From assembly GCF_001427905.1 (NCBI RefSeq), contig NZ_LMEF01000019.1, positions 1 through 35,769 of the forward strand: 35,769 nt of DNA. The letters are read 5' to 3'. Below, one piece after another: positions 1-9,760 of the stretch (position 1 is its first letter; the number at the start of each line of letters is the position of its first letter). This DNA is from Flavobacterium sp. Root420. Lineage in GTDB: Bacteria > Bacteroidota > Bacteroidia > Flavobacteriales > Flavobacteriaceae. The notes under the pieces are model-generated. The model was given only the letters and a program-made list of their open reading frames with translations, was not told where the DNA came from and did not search any database. A program made the translations under genes and the position numbers.

Positions 1-42
1 ATGGCTTTAGGACACAACTTAAGAAAGAAAATTGCAGCATAA
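1..42 (+). CDS. C-terminal tail of a truncated gene (unidentified)
   Basis: Frame 1 is open from the window edge and ends MALGHNLRKKIAA then TAA. The other two forward frames either stop at once or run on into low-complexity DNA. I read this as the last codons of a gene that starts outside the window; the ATG at base 1 is probably an internal methionine. The tail is too short to assign a family. A weak 6-bp stem (40-45 with 60-65) around a T-run follows the stop and could help terminate it. Confidence 0.35.
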   Translation: MALGHNLRKKIAA

Positions 43-107
43 GGGCAATTTTTTTCCTTCCCTTAAAATCAAAACATTAAAAGCCAAAATGGGCAACAAA
101 TAAAAAA

Positions 108-133
108 CCGCCTCAAATTTTGTTTTGAGACGG
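108..133 (-). terminator. Bidirectional terminator between sucC and the left-edge gene
   Basis: Bases 108-117 and 124-133 form a 10-bp stem with one G-U type pair and a 6-nt loop. On the minus strand the stem is followed by a run of T (complement of 102-107), about 33 nt after the sucC stop. On the plus strand a T-rich tract follows, so it may serve both convergent genes. Confidence 0.75.
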
Positions 134-165
134 CTTCTTTTCTATATAATTGATTTCTTATTTGA

Positions 166-1359
166 TTAAGATAATGCAGCTTTAACCTGGTCAGCAGCTT
201 CTTGAAATTGAACAGCTGATAAAATTGGCATACCTGAATTGTCAATTAATTCTTTTGCAATTTCAGCATTTGTTCCTTGCAAACGAACGATAATTGGCAC
301 TTTAATAGCATCACCCATATTTTTGTAAGCGTCAACAACTCCTTGCGCCACACGGTCGCAACGAACGATTCCACCAAAAATATTGATTAAAATTGCTTTT
401 ACGTTTGGATCTTTTAAGATAATACGGAAAGCAGTTTCAACACGTTTTGCATCAGCAGTTCCACCAACGTCAAGGAAGTTAGCAGGCTCAAAACCAGCAT
501 ATTTAATTAAATCCATAGTTGCCATTGCAAGACCAGCTCCGTTTACCATACATCCTACAGTACCGTCAAGATCTACATAGTTCAAACCTACTTCTTTAGC
601 TTCAACTTCGATTGGATTCTCCTCACGGATATCTCTCATTTCAGCATATTTAGGTTGTCTGTATAAAGCATTATCATCGATATTTACTTTAGCGTCAACA
701 GCCATAATTTTGTTGTCAGATGTTTTCAAAACCGGGTTGATTTCAAACATAGACGCATCAGAACCAATGTAAGCATTGTATAATGAATCGATGAATTTAA
801 CCATTTCTTTAAAAGCATTTCCGGAAAGACCTAAGTTAAAGGCAATTCTTCTAGCCTGAAAACCTTGTAATCCAACAGTTGGATCAACTTCTTCAGTAAA
901 GATTAAGTGTGGAGTGTGTTCAGCAACTTCTTCGATATCCATTCCACCTTCAGTAGAATACATGATCATGTTACGTCCTGTACCTCTATTCAATAAAACA
1001 GAAACATAAAATTCAGAAGTTTCGCTTTCACCAGGATAGTATACATCTTCAGCAACTAAAACTTTGTTTACTTTTTTACCTTCAGCAGAAGTTTGAGGTG
1101 TAATCAATTGCATTCCGATAATTTGTCCTGCAATTTCTTCAACTTGTTGAAGATTTTTAGCCAATTTAACTCCACCACCTTTTCCACGTCCACCTGCGTG
1201 AATTTGTGCTTTTATTACGTGCCATCCTGTACCAGTTTCGGCAGTTAATTGTTTTGCAGCAGCCACAGCTTCAACCGCATTATTAGCCACAATTCCGCGT
1301 TGAATGCGTACTCCGTAGCTAGCTAAAATTTCTTTTCCTTGATATTCGTGTATGTTCAT
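166..1359 (-). CDS. sucC: Succinyl-CoA synthetase (ADP-forming) beta subunit
   Basis: Nucleotide-binding beta subunit of succinyl-CoA synthetase, which couples succinyl-CoA cleavage to nucleotide triphosphate formation in the TCA cycle in the cytoplasm. The N-terminus MNIHEYQGKEIL and the ATP-grasp region (KAQIHAGGRGKGGG, then EINPV) are typical of SucC, as is the C-terminal ligase domain with GTVGCMVNGAGLAM, FLDVGGTA and NIFGGIVRCD. The length of 397 aa matches the family. The reading frame is open 20 codons further upstream to 1419, but that extension would run through the probable -7 element (1408-1415), and family proteins begin at MNIHEYQ, so I use the ATG at 1359-1357. No sucD is adjacent. 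The gene is monocistronic and divergent from gltB. Confidence 0.96.
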   Translation of the reverse strand: MNIHEYQGKEILASYGVRIQRGIVANNAVEAVAAAKQLTAETGTGWHVIKAQIHAGGRGKGGGVKLAKNLQQVEEIAGQIIGMQLITPQTSAEGKKVNKVLVAEDVYYPGESETSEFYVSVLLNRGTGRNMIMYSTEGGMDIEEVAEHTPHLIFTEEVDPTVGLQGFQARRIAFNLGLSGNAFKEMVKFIDSLYNAYIGSDASMFEINPVLKTSDNKIMAVDAKVNIDDNALYRQPKYAEMRDIREENPIEVEAKEVGLNYVDLDGTVGCMVNGAGLAMATMDLIKYAGFEPANFLDVGGTADAKRVETAFRIILKDPNVKAILINIFGGIVRCDRVAQGVVDAYKNMGDAIKVPIIVRLQGTNAEIAKELIDNSGMPILSAVQFQEAADQVKAALS

Positions 1360-1407
1360 AATATAGAATTTGTCTGGTTCTGAATTTATTTCAGAATAAA
1401 AGTGCGA

Positions 1408-1415
1408 CAAAAGTA
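1408..1415 (-). promoter_or_regulatory. Probable -7 element of sucC
   Basis: On the minus strand this reads TACTTTTG, matching the Bacteroidota -7 consensus TAnnTTTG. It would give a leader of about 40 nt before the ATG at 1359. I see no well-spaced -33 TTG, so the call rests on the -7 box alone. Confidence 0.45.
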
Positions 1416-1509
1416 GCAAAATTCAACTTAATAGTAAAATCTTTTTCAATTAAAAATGAGTCAATTTCAGATTCCTTTATAATTATTTACGAAAGCAAAT
1501 AAATCGTTA

Positions 1510-1572
1510 AACAAATGCTTTGTTAATGTTAACAGAAAAACACTATATCGTTTGATATTTAACAAAAATATC
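1510..1572. promoter_or_regulatory. Cluster of short inverted repeats between sucC and gltB
   Basis: This sits mid-way in the 414-bp gene-free stretch 1360-1773. Three perfect small palindromes follow one another: AACAAA-TGC-TTTGTT (1510-1524), TGTTAA-TG-TTAACA (1521-1534) and GATATTT-AACAA-AAATATC (1554-1572). They are candidate operators for gltB or sucC. AT-rich DNA yields short palindromes by chance, so this is only suggestive. The rest of the gap is AT-rich with no ORF or RNA gene that I can recognise. Confidence 0.3.
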
Positions 1573-1748
1573 AGTGATTACAATACCTGACTGCCGATTT
1601 TTCCTAATATAATTTAAAACATATTGCCATTTTATCATTTAGCAATGGTTTAAATAAAATTATTATCATTTAAGAACCGTTTTTCTAATATTACAACAAA
1701 AATGTAAGCCAAATTACTATTTCAATACATTATATTTAACGAAATCTG

Positions 1749-1756
1749 TATTTTTG
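1749..1756 (+). promoter_or_regulatory. Probable -7 element of gltB
   Basis: TATTTTTG fits TAnnTTTG and lies 17 nt before the gltB ATG, which predicts a very short leader. No convincing TTG lies 17-23 bp upstream, which may mean the promoter depends on an activator. Confidence 0.5.
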
Positions 1757-1773
1757 TAGAAAAAATATCAAGA

Positions 1774-4700
1774 ATGAAAGTTAAAGAACAAGGGCTTTAT
1801 TTGCCTGAATTTGAACACGACAATTGTGGTGCAGGATTTATTTGTAATTTGAATGGTATTAAATCTAACGATATTATTCACAAAGCATTGGATATCTTAA
1901 TAAAATTGGAACATCGTGGTGCCGTTAGTTCTGATGGACGAACTGGAGACGGAGCCGGAATTTTGTTCGATATCCCACATGATTTTTTTAAAAAAGTATG
2001 TGATTTTGAAATCCCTGAAACACGTGAGTATGCAGTAGGAATGGTGTTTTTACCAAAAAGCAAAAACCAGGTTTCTTTTTGTATCAACACTTTTGAAGCA
2101 ACTATTAAAGATCAGAACTTAAAAATCTTAGGTTGGAGAGATGTACCTGTTGAAGTGGAAAATTTAGGGCAGATTGCCGCAGAAAAAGAACCATCAGTTA
2201 AACAGGTTTTTGTTAGCAAAAACGGTCAGAATTTAACTGAACAAGAATTTAATGCAAAACTTTTTGCAGCTAGAAAAATTGCTGAACACGCTATTAGAGG
2301 CTCTAAAACCTCTGAAAGCCATATGTTTTATTTCTCTAGTTTATCGACAACTACCATAATATATAAAGGTCTATTGATGCCGGAAGACATCAGCCGTTAT
2401 TATGTTGACTTAAAAGATCCAGATTTAGTGACTCGTTTGGCGTTAGTTCACCAACGTTTCTCTACCAATACTTTCCCTTCATGGGAATTAGCACAGCCAT
2501 TTAGATACATGTGTCATAATGGTGAAATCAACACACTTCGCGGAAACGTTAGCCGTATGCGTGCTCGTGAAGAGCTTATGCAAAGCAAAGTTTTTGGCGA
2601 TGATATCAAAAAATTATTCCCAATTATCTTAGAAGGAAAATCAGATTCTGCTTCTATGGATATGGTGGTTGAACTTTTATTAATGACGGGTCGTTCATTA
2701 CCGGAAGCGATGATGATGGTAGTTCCTGAAGCTTGGGAAAAACACCAGACAATGTCTCCTGAGAAAAAAGCTTTTTACGAGTTTAACGCTTGTATCATGG
2801 AGCCTTGGGATGGTCCTGCTTCTATTCCGTTTACAGATGGAAATGTTATTGGTGCCTTATTAGATAGAAACGGTTTGCGTCCTTCTCGTTATACTTTAAC
2901 AAAAAGCGGTTTCGTAATCATGTCATCAGAAATTGGTGTATTGGATATCGATCCGGAAGATGTTATTCAGCACGGTCGTTTGGAGCCAGGGAAAATGTTC
3001 CTGGTTGATATGAACGAAGGTCGTATTATTGAGGATGAAGAAGTAAAAAAAGCAATTGTAACGAAACGTCCTTATAAAGAATGGTTAGATGCTAATTTAT
3101 TGCCTTTATCAAAAGTTCCTTACACAAATAATCCAACTCCGGTTGAGAAATTAGATTTCTTAACAAGACAAAAATTATTTGGTTATACTATTGAAGATTT
3201 AAAAACAATCATCAACCCAATGGGAGGCCAGGGAGCTGAAGCCATCAGTTCTATGGGTAACGATACGCCTTTGGCCGTATTGTCAGACCAGCCTCAATTG
3301 TTGTACAACTATTTCAAACAATTATTTGCTCAGGTTACCAATCCGCCTTTGGATGGTATTCGTGAGGAAATCATTACTGATATCAGCTTAGCTGTTGGTG
3401 GAGATTTCAATATTTTTGAAATTGAATCTAAACAATGTAAAAAATTAAAAATCCAGAATCCGGTTATCTCTAACGAGGATTTAGATAAAATCAGAAATAT
3501 TGATCACGCAGATTTCAAATCGGCTACGATTTCTACTTTATATAAAATAGAAAAAGGAGTTAATGGTTTAGAGCGTGCTCTTGAAAAATGCGTTCAGGCC
3601 ACTTACAAAGCAGTTTCTGAAGGATGCAACGTGATCATTTTATCAGATAGAGGCGTAAGCGAAGAATTAGCTCCAATTCCTATGTTATTGGCTTGTTCTT
3701 ACATTCACCACTCTTTGAATATTTTACAGGTTCGTTCTAAATTCGGAATCATAATCGAATCTGCTGAACCACGTGAACCACATCATTTTGCTTTATTGTT
3801 TGGATACGGCGCTAGTGCAATCAATCCTTACATGGTAAACGAAATCATTCACGATCAGGTTAATCAGGGATTCATTAAAGGTGTAAAAGCAGATTATGCG
3901 ATTGTAAACTACAACAAAGCGATTGCAAAAGGAATCGTTAAAATCATGAACAAAATTGGTATCTCTACTTTACATTCGTACAGAGCTGCTCAAATTTTCG
4001 AGATTTTAGGTTTAAACAAAACATTTACTTCTAAATATTTCCCTTACACACCTTCAAGAATCGAAGGAATTGGTTTGATGGAAGTAGAAAAAGAAGTAAA
4101 AAAACGTTTCCAAAAAGCATTTCCAAATTCAAAAGTAGCAAGTTTGCTTTCTTTAGAAATTGGAGGTATTTACAGATGGAGACGTGGTGGAGAAAAACAC
4201 ATGTTCAATCCAACCACAATTGCAAAATTACAACAGGCCGTTCGTTTAAACAGTCCTGAAAGTTATAAAGAATACTCTAATATGGTGAATGAGCAAAGCT
4301 CTAACTTAATGACTATTAGAGGAATGTTTGAATTCAACAATTTAGATCCGATTTCTATTGATGAAGTAGAGCCCTGGACAGAAATTGTAAAGAAATTCAA
4401 AACAGGTGCGATGTCTTACGGATCTATTAGTAGAGAAGCGCATGAGAATTTAGCGATTGCAATGAACAGAATTGGCGGAAAAAGTAATTCTGGAGAAGGT
4501 GGAGAAGATCCAAAACGTTTCCAGAAAGAAATTAACGGAGATTCTAGAAACAGTGCGATCAAACAAGTTGCTTCGGGACGTTTTGGTGTTTCGATCAACT
4601 ATTTGACAAACGCTAGAGAAATTCAGATTAAAATGGCTCAAGGGGCAAAACCTGGTGAAGGTGGTCAGCTTCCTGGAGAAAAAGTGGTGCCCTGGATTGC

Positions 4701-6288
4701 TGAAACCAGAAATTCCACTCCTTATGTAGGTTTGATTTCACCTCCTCCTCACCACGATATTTATTCTATTGAGGATTTATCTCAATTAATTTACGATTTA
4801 AAAAATGCAAATCGTGAAGCGCGCATTAACGTAAAACTAGTTTCTGAAGTTGGAGTTGGAACTATTGCTGCCGGTGTTGCCAAAGCAAAAGCTGACGTTA
4901 TCCTTATTTCAGGTTATGATGGAGGAACTGGTGCTGCACCATTAACTTCATTACAACACACTGGAATTCCGTGGGAACTTGGTTTAGCAGAAGCACAACA
5001 AACTTTGATCTTAAATGATTTAAGAAGCCGTGTGGTTTTAGAATGTGACGGACAATTGAAAACAGGCCGTGACGTAGCAATCGCTGCATTATTAGGAGCT
5101 GAAGAATTTGGTTTCGCTACTGCTCCGCTTGTTGCTTCAGGATGTATTATGATGAGAGCTTGTCACTTAAATACGTGTCCGGTTGGTATTGCAACGCAGG
5201 ATCCTGAATTGAGAAAAAATTTCAAAGGAACTCCGGAGCACGTCATCAACTTTATGTATTTTATTGCTGAGGAATTAAGAGAGATCATGGCGCAATTAGG
5301 TTTCAGAACCTTAAAAGAAATGGTGGGCCAGTCACAAAAATTAAATGTGAACAAAGCGATCAAACATTACAAAGCCAATGGTTTAGATTTATCTTCTATT
5401 CTATACAAACCGGAAAAAGCGAAAACGGTTCCGAATCACAATACTACTGAGCAAGATCACCAACTTGAAAATGTATTGGATTTTGATATCATTAAAGAAG
5501 CAATTCCGTCTATCTATAGAAAAGAGAAAACAAGAGTTACATTTAAAATTAAAAATACAGACCGTTCTGTAGGTGCCATTTTGAGTAATGAAATCTCAAA
5601 AATATATGGCGCACAAGGTTTACCTGAAGACACTATTTTAGTTGATTTTGAAGGTTCTGCCGGACAAAGTTTTGGTGCTTTTGCAACAAATGGATTGTCG
5701 TTTAAAATTCACGGAAACTGTAATGATTATTTAGGAAAAGGACTTTCCGGAGGAAAATTGATTATCAAAGTACCTCCTACTGCAACCTTCAAACCTGAAG
5801 AAAACATCATTATTGGTAACGTTGCCCTTTACGGAGCTATTACCGGAGAGGCTTATATTAATGGAATGGCCGGAGAGCGTTTTTGTGTGAGAAATTCTGG
5901 AGCAACTGCGGTTGTTGAAGGAATTGGAGATCACGGATGCGAGTACATGACCGGTGGTACGGTGATTGTTTTAGGAAAAACAGGAAGAAACTTCGCAGCT
6001 GGTATGAGCGGTGGTGTTGCTTATGTTTATGATCCGGGTAAAAAATTCGACTCTACGTTATGTAACATGGAAATGGTTGCATTTGATCCAATGGAAGAAG
6101 AAGACGTTACCAAAATAAGACGATTGATCAAAAACCATTCATTGTACACCAACAGTCCATTAGCAAAAAGAATTTTAGCAGACTGGGAAAATGAACAGAA
6201 ACATTTCGTAAAAGTAATGCCAACTGATTACAAAAAAGCATTACAGCGAATTGCAGAAGAGAAAAAAATAGAAGAATTAATAGCTTAA
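1774..6288 (+). CDS. gltB: Glutamate synthase (NADPH) large subunit
   Basis: Large (alpha) subunit of glutamate synthase. It hydrolyses glutamine, channels the ammonia and reductively aminates 2-oxoglutarate to glutamate using electrons from GltD. At 1504 aa it has the full bacterial length. The class-II amidotransferase domain comes first: Cys18 in HDNCGAGF is the expected nucleophile after removal of a short propeptide, and the [16 protein letters not shown] and [17 protein letters not shown] blocks follow. Next come the central domain and the FMN domain ([15 protein letters not shown]). The 3Fe-4S ligands have the spacing Cys1124-x5-Cys1130-x4-Cys1135. A C-terminal GXGXG beta-helix domain closes the protein ([21 protein letters not shown]). 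The gene is followed 124 bp later by gltD on the same strand, and the pair very likely acts together. Confidence 0.97.
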   Translation: MKVKEQGLYLPEFEHDNCGAGFICNLNGIKSNDIIHKALDILIKLEHRGAVSSDGRTGDGAGILFDIPHDFFKKVCDFEIPETREYAVGMVFLPKSKNQVSFCINTFEATIKDQNLKILGWRDVPVEVENLGQIAAEKEPSVKQVFVSKNGQNLTEQEFNAKLFAARKIAEHAIRGSKTSESHMFYFSSLSTTTIIYKGLLMPEDISRYYVDLKDPDLVTRLALVHQRFSTNTFPSWELAQPFRYMCHNGEINTLRGNVSRMRAREELMQSKVFGDDIKKLFPIILEGKSDSASMDMVVELLLMTGRSLPEAMMMVVPEAWEKHQTMSPEKKAFYEFNACIMEPWDGPASIPFTDGNVIGALLDRNGLRPSRYTLTKSGFVIMSSEIGVLDIDPEDVIQHGRLEPGKMFLVDMNEGRIIEDEEVKKAIVTKRPYKEWLDANLLPLSKVPYTNNPTPVEKLDFLTRQKLFGYTIEDLKTIINPMGGQGAEAISSMGNDTPLAVLSDQPQLLYNYFKQLFAQVTNPPLDGIREEIITDISLAVGGDFNIFEIESKQCKKLKIQNPVISNEDLDKIRNIDHADFKSATISTLYKIEKGVNGLERALEKCVQATYKAVSEGCNVIILSDRGVSEELAPIPMLLACSYIHHSLNILQVRSKFGIIIESAEPREPHHFALLFGYGASAINPYMVNEIIHDQVNQGFIKGVKADYAIVNYNKAIAKGIVKIMNKIGISTLHSYRAAQIFEILGLNKTFTSKYFPYTPSRIEGIGLMEVEKEVKKRFQKAFPNSKVASLLSLEIGGIYRWRRGGEKHMFNPTTIAKLQQAVRLNSPESYKEYSNMVNEQSSNLMTIRGMFEFNNLDPISIDEVEPWTEIVKKFKTGAMSYGSISREAHENLAIAMNRIGGKSNSGEGGEDPKRFQKEINGDSRNSAIKQVASGRFGVSINYLTNAREIQIKMAQGAKPGEGGQLPGEKVVPWIAETRNSTPYVGLISPPPHHDIYSIEDLSQLIYDLKNANREARINVKLVSEVGVGTIAAGVAKAKADVILISGYDGGTGAAPLTSLQHTGIPWELGLAEAQQTLILNDLRSRVVLECDGQLKTGRDVAIAALLGAEEFGFATAPLVASGCIMMRACHLNTCPVGIATQDPELRKNFKGTPEHVINFMYFIAEELREIMAQLGFRTLKEMVGQSQKLNVNKAIKHYKANGLDLSSILYKPEKAKTVPNHNTTEQDHQLENVLDFDIIKEAIPSIYRKEKTRVTFKIKNTDRSVGAILSNEISKIYGAQGLPEDTILVDFEGSAGQSFGAFATNGLSFKIHGNCNDYLGKGLSGGKLIIKVPPTATFKPEENIIIGNVALYGAITGEAYINGMAGERFCVRNSGATAVVEGIGDHGCEYMTGGTVIVLGKTGRNFAAGMSGGVAYVYDPGKKFDSTLCNMEMVAFDPMEEEDVTKIRRLIKNHSLYTNSPLAKRILADWENEQKHFVKVMPTDYKKALQRIAEEKKIEELIA

Positions 6289-6294
6289 TTAAAT

Positions 6295-6382
6295 GATTTT
6301 AGATTTTAGAGTTCAGATTTTAGATTTGATTCACTTTACCTGAAAAGGATTGGAATTTGGAATTTAAAGATTGGAATTTAAA
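6295..6382 (+). repeat. Heptamer array and GGAATTT words between gltB and gltD
   Basis: Five 7-bp units (GATTTTA, GATTTTA, GAGTTCA, GATTTTA, GATTTGA) occupy 6295-6329. After about 18 bp, a second low-complexity block built on ATTGGAATTT occupies 6349-6382. A close relative of the second block recurs at 11428-11460. No coding potential. Confidence 0.6.
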
Positions 6383-6412
6383 AAATATCATTTAGAATTT
6401 AATTAAAATGTC

Positions 6413-7867
6413 ATGGGTAAAATAGGCGGATTTAAAGAATATAACAGAGCCGACGAAAGTAATTTAGCAGTTGTAGAACGTGTTTCGAACTACAACGAAT
6501 TTACTATTCCGTTATCTGAAGAAAAGAAAAAAGAACAAGGTTCAAGATGTATGGATTGTGGTATTCCTTTTTGCCACAGTGCTTGTCCGTTAGGAAATTT
6601 AATTCCTGACTTCAACGACATGGTGCATCAGGAAGAATGGCAAGGTGCATTGGAGATTTTACAATCTACTAATAACTTTCCGGAATTTACAGGTCGCTTA
6701 TGCCCTGCTCCATGTGAGAAATCATGTGTATTAGGTATCATCAAAGAACCGGTTGCTATCGAAAACATCGAGAAAAATATCATCGAAAGAGGTTTTGATG
6801 AAGGATGGATTAAACCACAGCCACCAAAAACAAGAACCGGAAAAACGGTTGCCGTTATTGGTTCAGGTCCTGCTGGTTTGGCTGCTGCTCAACAATTAAA
6901 CAGAGCGGGTCATACTGTAACTGTTTTTGAAAGAGACAATGCTATTGGAGGTTTATTGCGTTACGGAATTCCGAATTTCAAACTTGAAAAAGGAATTATC
7001 GACAGACGTGTATTAATCCTTGAAGCTGAAGGAATCACTTTTAAAACAAATGTAAATGTTGGTGTTAACTTTAGCGTTGAAGAACTAAATGCTTTTGATT
7101 CTATCGTATTATGCGGTGGAGCAACTGAAAGAAGAAGTTTACCAACTAAAGGAATTGAAAGCAAAGGCGTTGTTCAGGCAATGGATTTCTTAACGCAACA
7201 AACTAAAGTTTTATACGGAGAATCAATTCCAGATCAAATTAAAGCAACAGGAAAAGACGTAATCGTAATTGGTGGTGGAGATACAGGTTCAGATTGTATC
7301 GGAACATCAAACAGACACGGCGCTAAATCAGTAACTAACTTTGAGATTTTACCAAAACCTCCGGTTGGAAGAAGCGAATCAACACCTTGGCCTTTCTGGC
7401 CTTTGCAGTTGAAAACGTCCTCTTCTCACGAAGAAGGCTGCGACAGAAACTGGTTAATCAATACTAAAGAATTTATTTCTAACGAAAAAGGTGAATTAAC
7501 AGGATTAAAAACGGTTGAAGTGCAGTGGAAAATGACTCCGGGTCATCGTCCTGAATTAATCGAAAAAGAAGGCTCTGAGAAAATCTGGCCTTGCGATTTA
7601 GCTTTATTGGCTTTAGGATTTACAGGTCCGGAGAAAACTTTAAGCGAGCAATTAGGTCTTGAAGTTGATATGAGAAGCAACTATAAAGCAAAAAATTATC
7701 AAACGAACGTACCGCACATTTTCACCGCTGGTGATATGAGAAGAGGACAATCGTTAATTGTATGGGCTATTTCAGAAGGTCGCGAAGCAGCAAGAGAAGT
7801 AGATTTGTTCTTAATGGGCTCTACCAACTTGCCAACCAAAGGAAACGGAGACTTACCAAGTCTTTAA
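6413..7867 (+). CDS. gltD: Glutamate synthase small subunit
   Basis: Small (beta) subunit of glutamate synthase. It takes electrons from NADPH through FAD and passes them to GltB. The N-terminal cysteine-rich iron-sulfur region has Cys46, Cys49, Cys54 and Cys58 (CMDCGIPFCHSACPLGN) and Cys97, Cys101 and Cys105. The FAD-binding GSGPAG motif lies near residues 150-155, followed by GGLLRYGIPNFKL. A second Rossmann motif, VIVIGGGDTGSDC, lies near 283-295 for NADPH, and the C-terminal FTAGDMRRGQSL segment is typical. The length of 484 aa is normal. An ATG at 6408 is in another frame and stops after five codons, so the start is the ATG at 6413. It lies downstream of gltB with only short repeat words between them, consistent with an operon. 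Confidence 0.97.
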   Translation: MGKIGGFKEYNRADESNLAVVERVSNYNEFTIPLSEEKKKEQGSRCMDCGIPFCHSACPLGNLIPDFNDMVHQEEWQGALEILQSTNNFPEFTGRLCPAPCEKSCVLGIIKEPVAIENIEKNIIERGFDEGWIKPQPPKTRTGKTVAVIGSGPAGLAAAQQLNRAGHTVTVFERDNAIGGLLRYGIPNFKLEKGIIDRRVLILEAEGITFKTNVNVGVNFSVEELNAFDSIVLCGGATERRSLPTKGIESKGVVQAMDFLTQQTKVLYGESIPDQIKATGKDVIVIGGGDTGSDCIGTSNRHGAKSVTNFEILPKPPVGRSESTPWPFWPLQLKTSSSHEEGCDRNWLINTKEFISNEKGELTGLKTVEVQWKMTPGHRPELIEKEGSEKIWPCDLALLALGFTGPEKTLSEQLGLEVDMRSNYKAKNYQTNVPHIFTAGDMRRGQSLIVWAISEGREAAREVDLFLMGSTNLPTKGNGDLPSL

Positions 7868-7871
7868 TTTT

Positions 7872-7907
7872 AAGGTTCTGAGTTGCTAAGGTACTGAGGA
7901 ACTAAGG
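7872..7907 (-). repeat. 8-bp-period tandem repeat after gltD
   Basis: Reads AAGG then TTCTGAGT, TGCTAAGG, TACTGAGG and AACTAAGG: four and a half octamers of consensus NNCTRAGG. Its reverse complement resembles the CTTAG octamer array at 8301-8332, so the two arrays face each other across the gltD-lysA gap. Confidence 0.6.
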
Positions 7908-7984
7908 TTTTCTTTCTATCCTACATCTTGAGAACTTAAAGATTAAAAATTATTAAGTCTTTATTCCGATAAACAACACACAGC

Positions 7985-8015
7985 AAAAAGCCTTGACTAA
8001 CGTCAGGGCTTTTTT
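7985..8015 (+). terminator. Rho-independent terminator of gltBD
   Basis: A stem between 7985-7997 and 8002-8014 (core AAGCCTTGAC with GTCAGGGCTT, one G-U pair) has a 4-nt loop and is followed by a T-run. It lies about 118 nt after the gltD stop with no gene between. Confidence 0.8.
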
Positions 8016-8071
8016 AGGTTCAAAGAGGCAAAGACTCAAAAGGGACAAAGGTAAACCCTAAAGTTTTTAAT

Positions 8072-8157
8072 ATAGCCCACGGTTTCAACCATGGGAGACG
8101 AATCGTGATAATGTATTGTGCTTACATTGCGCTCCCACGGTTGAAACCGTGGGCTAT
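8072..8157. repeat. REPIN-like nested palindromic element
   Basis: Two 26-bp arms (8072-8097 and 8132-8157) are inverted copies with one difference. Each arm is itself nearly palindromic around GCCCACGGTT-TC-AACC. The 34-bp spacer holds a further 6-bp stem (AATGTA at 8110-8115 with TACATT at 8123-8128). Two inverted REP-type palindromes around a short spacer is the layout of REPIN/BIME elements moved by RAYT transposases; no RAYT gene is in the window. It lies in the 604-bp gap 7868-8471, which has no gene. Confidence 0.7.
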
Positions 8158-8230
8158 GTTTCTTGATTGGCAACAATCGACAAAGTAATTAAACGGATGA
8201 ATAGTAAAATCTCAAGAATAAAGATTAGTG

Positions 8231-8332
8231 GAAGTTCGTGAAAGTTCGTGTAATTTGTGGCGAAAAAAATCTGTGCTAATCTTTTAATCTGTGGCAAAAA
8301 CTTAGTATCTTAGAGTCTTAGTCCCTTAGAAA
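8231..8332 (+). repeat. Degenerate repeat words and CTTAG octamer array before lysA
   Basis: Decamer repeats GAAGTTCGTG / AAAGTTCGTG (8231-8250) are followed by repeated 'TGTGG' and 'AATCTGTG' words (8255-8295). Then come four tandem octamers CTTAGTAT, CTTAGAGT, CTTAGTCC, CTTAGAAA (8301-8332). Such words recur in flavobacterial intergenic DNA; their function is unknown. There is no conserved reading frame. Confidence 0.55.
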
Positions 8333-8421
8333 CTATTTGGATTTTTACAAAAATCCAAAATAACCGACTTTTTGTTTAAAAACAAACAATTTGTTACAAT
8401 TTGTTATTTTTCTACAATTAA

Positions 8422-8452
8422 TTTGTCGTTCGTCAAAAGTGTAATAACTTTG
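8422..8452 (+). promoter_or_regulatory. lysA promoter
   Basis: A -33 TTTG (8422-8425) and a -7 TAACTTTG (8445-8452) with a 19-bp spacer match the Bacteroidota housekeeping consensus closely. The predicted start near 8459 leaves a leader of about 12 nt before the lysA ATG. Confidence 0.8.
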
Positions 8453-8471
8453 CCCAAAATAGTTTATAAAA

Positions 8472-9695
8472 ATGCAAGCAAAAGATTTACTGCAGTTAGC
8501 AGACCAATTTGGAAGTCCATTATATGTTTATGATGCCGAAAAAATCCAATCACAGTACAACAGATTAACCAAAGCTTTCTCTAAGGTAGAAAACTTAAGA
8601 GTTAATTATGCCATGAAGGCATTGTCTAACGTTGCGATACTTCAGTTATTAAAGAACATGGGGTCTGGGTTAGATACTGTATCAATTCAAGAAGTTTTGT
8701 TAGGACTTCATGCTGGCTATGAACCTGAAAAAATCTTTTTTACGCCAAACGGAGTTTCTTTGGAAGAAATCGAAGAAGTTGCCGCGATGGGCGTTCAAAT
8801 CAATATTGATAACTTATCTATCCTGGAGCAATTCGGGACAAAATATCCTCAAATTCCGGTATGCATCCGTATCAATCCGCACGTAATGGCGGGTGGAAAC
8901 GCTAATATTTCTGTGGGACATATCGATAGTAAATTCGGAATCTCGGTACATCAAATACCGCACATTTTAAGAATTGTTGAGAACACAAAAATGAGTATCG
9001 TTGGAATTCACATGCACACAGGATCTGATATCCTTGATATCGAAGTATTCTTGTATGCGGCTGAAATCTTGTTTGATACTGCAAAACACTTCAAAAATTT
9101 AGAATTTTTAGATTTCGGAAGCGGATTCAAAGTACCTTACAAAAAAGACGATATCGAAACAGATATTGAAGAATTAGGTAAAAAATTATCCAAAAGATTT
9201 AATGCTTTCTGTTCAGAATACGGCAAAGATTTAACGTTGATTTTCGAACCAGGAAAATTTTTGGTGAGCGAAGCAGGTTTCTTCTTAGCAAAAGTAAACG
9301 TAGTAAAACAAACAACCTCAACAGTTTTTGCCGGAGTTGATAGTGGTTTCAACCACTTAATCCGTCCAATGTTTTACGGTTCACAACACTATATCGAAAA
9401 CATCTCAAACCCAAAAGGAAAAGAGCGTTTTTACTCTGTTGTAGGATACATTTGCGAAACAGATACGTTTGCCAACAACCGCAAAATATCGGAAATTACT
9501 GAAGGTGATATCTTAGCTTTTAGAAACGCCGGAGCATACTGTTTCTCCATGTCTTCGAACTACAATTCAAGATACAAACCAGCTGAAGTTTTATGGAAAG
9601 ACGGTCAGGGTATCTTAATTCGCCAACACGAAACATTCGAAGATTTACTTAAAAATCAAATTCCGTTGCCACAAGAAATTGCTGCAACAGTTTAA
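8472..9695 (+). CDS. lysA: Diaminopimelate decarboxylase
   Basis: PLP-dependent enzyme that decarboxylates meso-diaminopimelate to L-lysine, the last step of lysine synthesis, in the cytoplasm. It is a fold-type III (alanine racemase-like) barrel. The PLP lysine is Lys49 in NYAMKALSN. Phosphate- and substrate-binding blocks follow: HIDSKFGI, GIHMHTGSD, DFGSGFKVPY and FEPGKFLV. The C-terminal beta domain carries CETDTF and AGAYCFSMSSNYNSRYKPAEV. The length of 407 aa is normal. It is monocistronic, with a consensus promoter before it and a strong terminator after it. The last ten codons and the terminator are duplicated 1.4 kb downstream (11106-11205), beyond the next gene. Confidence 0.95.
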   Translation: MQAKDLLQLADQFGSPLYVYDAEKIQSQYNRLTKAFSKVENLRVNYAMKALSNVAILQLLKNMGSGLDTVSIQEVLLGLHAGYEPEKIFFTPNGVSLEEIEEVAAMGVQINIDNLSILEQFGTKYPQIPVCIRINPHVMAGGNANISVGHIDSKFGISVHQIPHILRIVENTKMSIVGIHMHTGSDILDIEVFLYAAEILFDTAKHFKNLEFLDFGSGFKVPYKKDDIETDIEELGKKLSKRFNAFCSEYGKDLTLIFEPGKFLVSEAGFFLAKVNVVKQTTSTVFAGVDSGFNHLIRPMFYGSQHYIENISNPKGKERFYSVVGYICETDTFANNRKISEITEGDILAFRNAGAYCFSMSSNYNSRYKPAEVLWKDGQGILIRQHETFEDLLKNQIPLPQEIAATV

Positions 9696-9760
9696 AATAA
9701 AAAAAAGAGAATATCAATTGTTGAAAATCCCGTTTCTTATGAAGCGGGATTTTTTTTGTT
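9662..9760 (+). repeat. Direct repeat copy 1: lysA 3' end plus terminator
   Basis: These 99 bp (the last codons of lysA, the A-run and the terminator hairpin) recur at 11106-11205 with two substitutions and one A-run length change, about 97% identical. The two copies bracket the aldo/keto reductase gene. Confidence 0.9.
9724..9758 (+). terminator. Rho-independent terminator of lysA
   Basis: An 11-bp stem, AATCCCGTTTC with GAAGCGGGATT (one mismatch of G-U type), closes a TTAT loop, is preceded by A's and is followed by eight T's. It lies 30 nt after the lysA stop. Confidence 0.9.

Noticed and set aside
1360..1419. N-terminal extension of SucC (MLLLSHFYSEI...)
   Set aside because: It would cross the probable promoter, and family members begin at MNIHEYQ.
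8072..8157. CRISPR-like repeat
   Set aside because: Only two copies in inverted, not direct, orientation, and no cas genes; it is a palindromic element instead.
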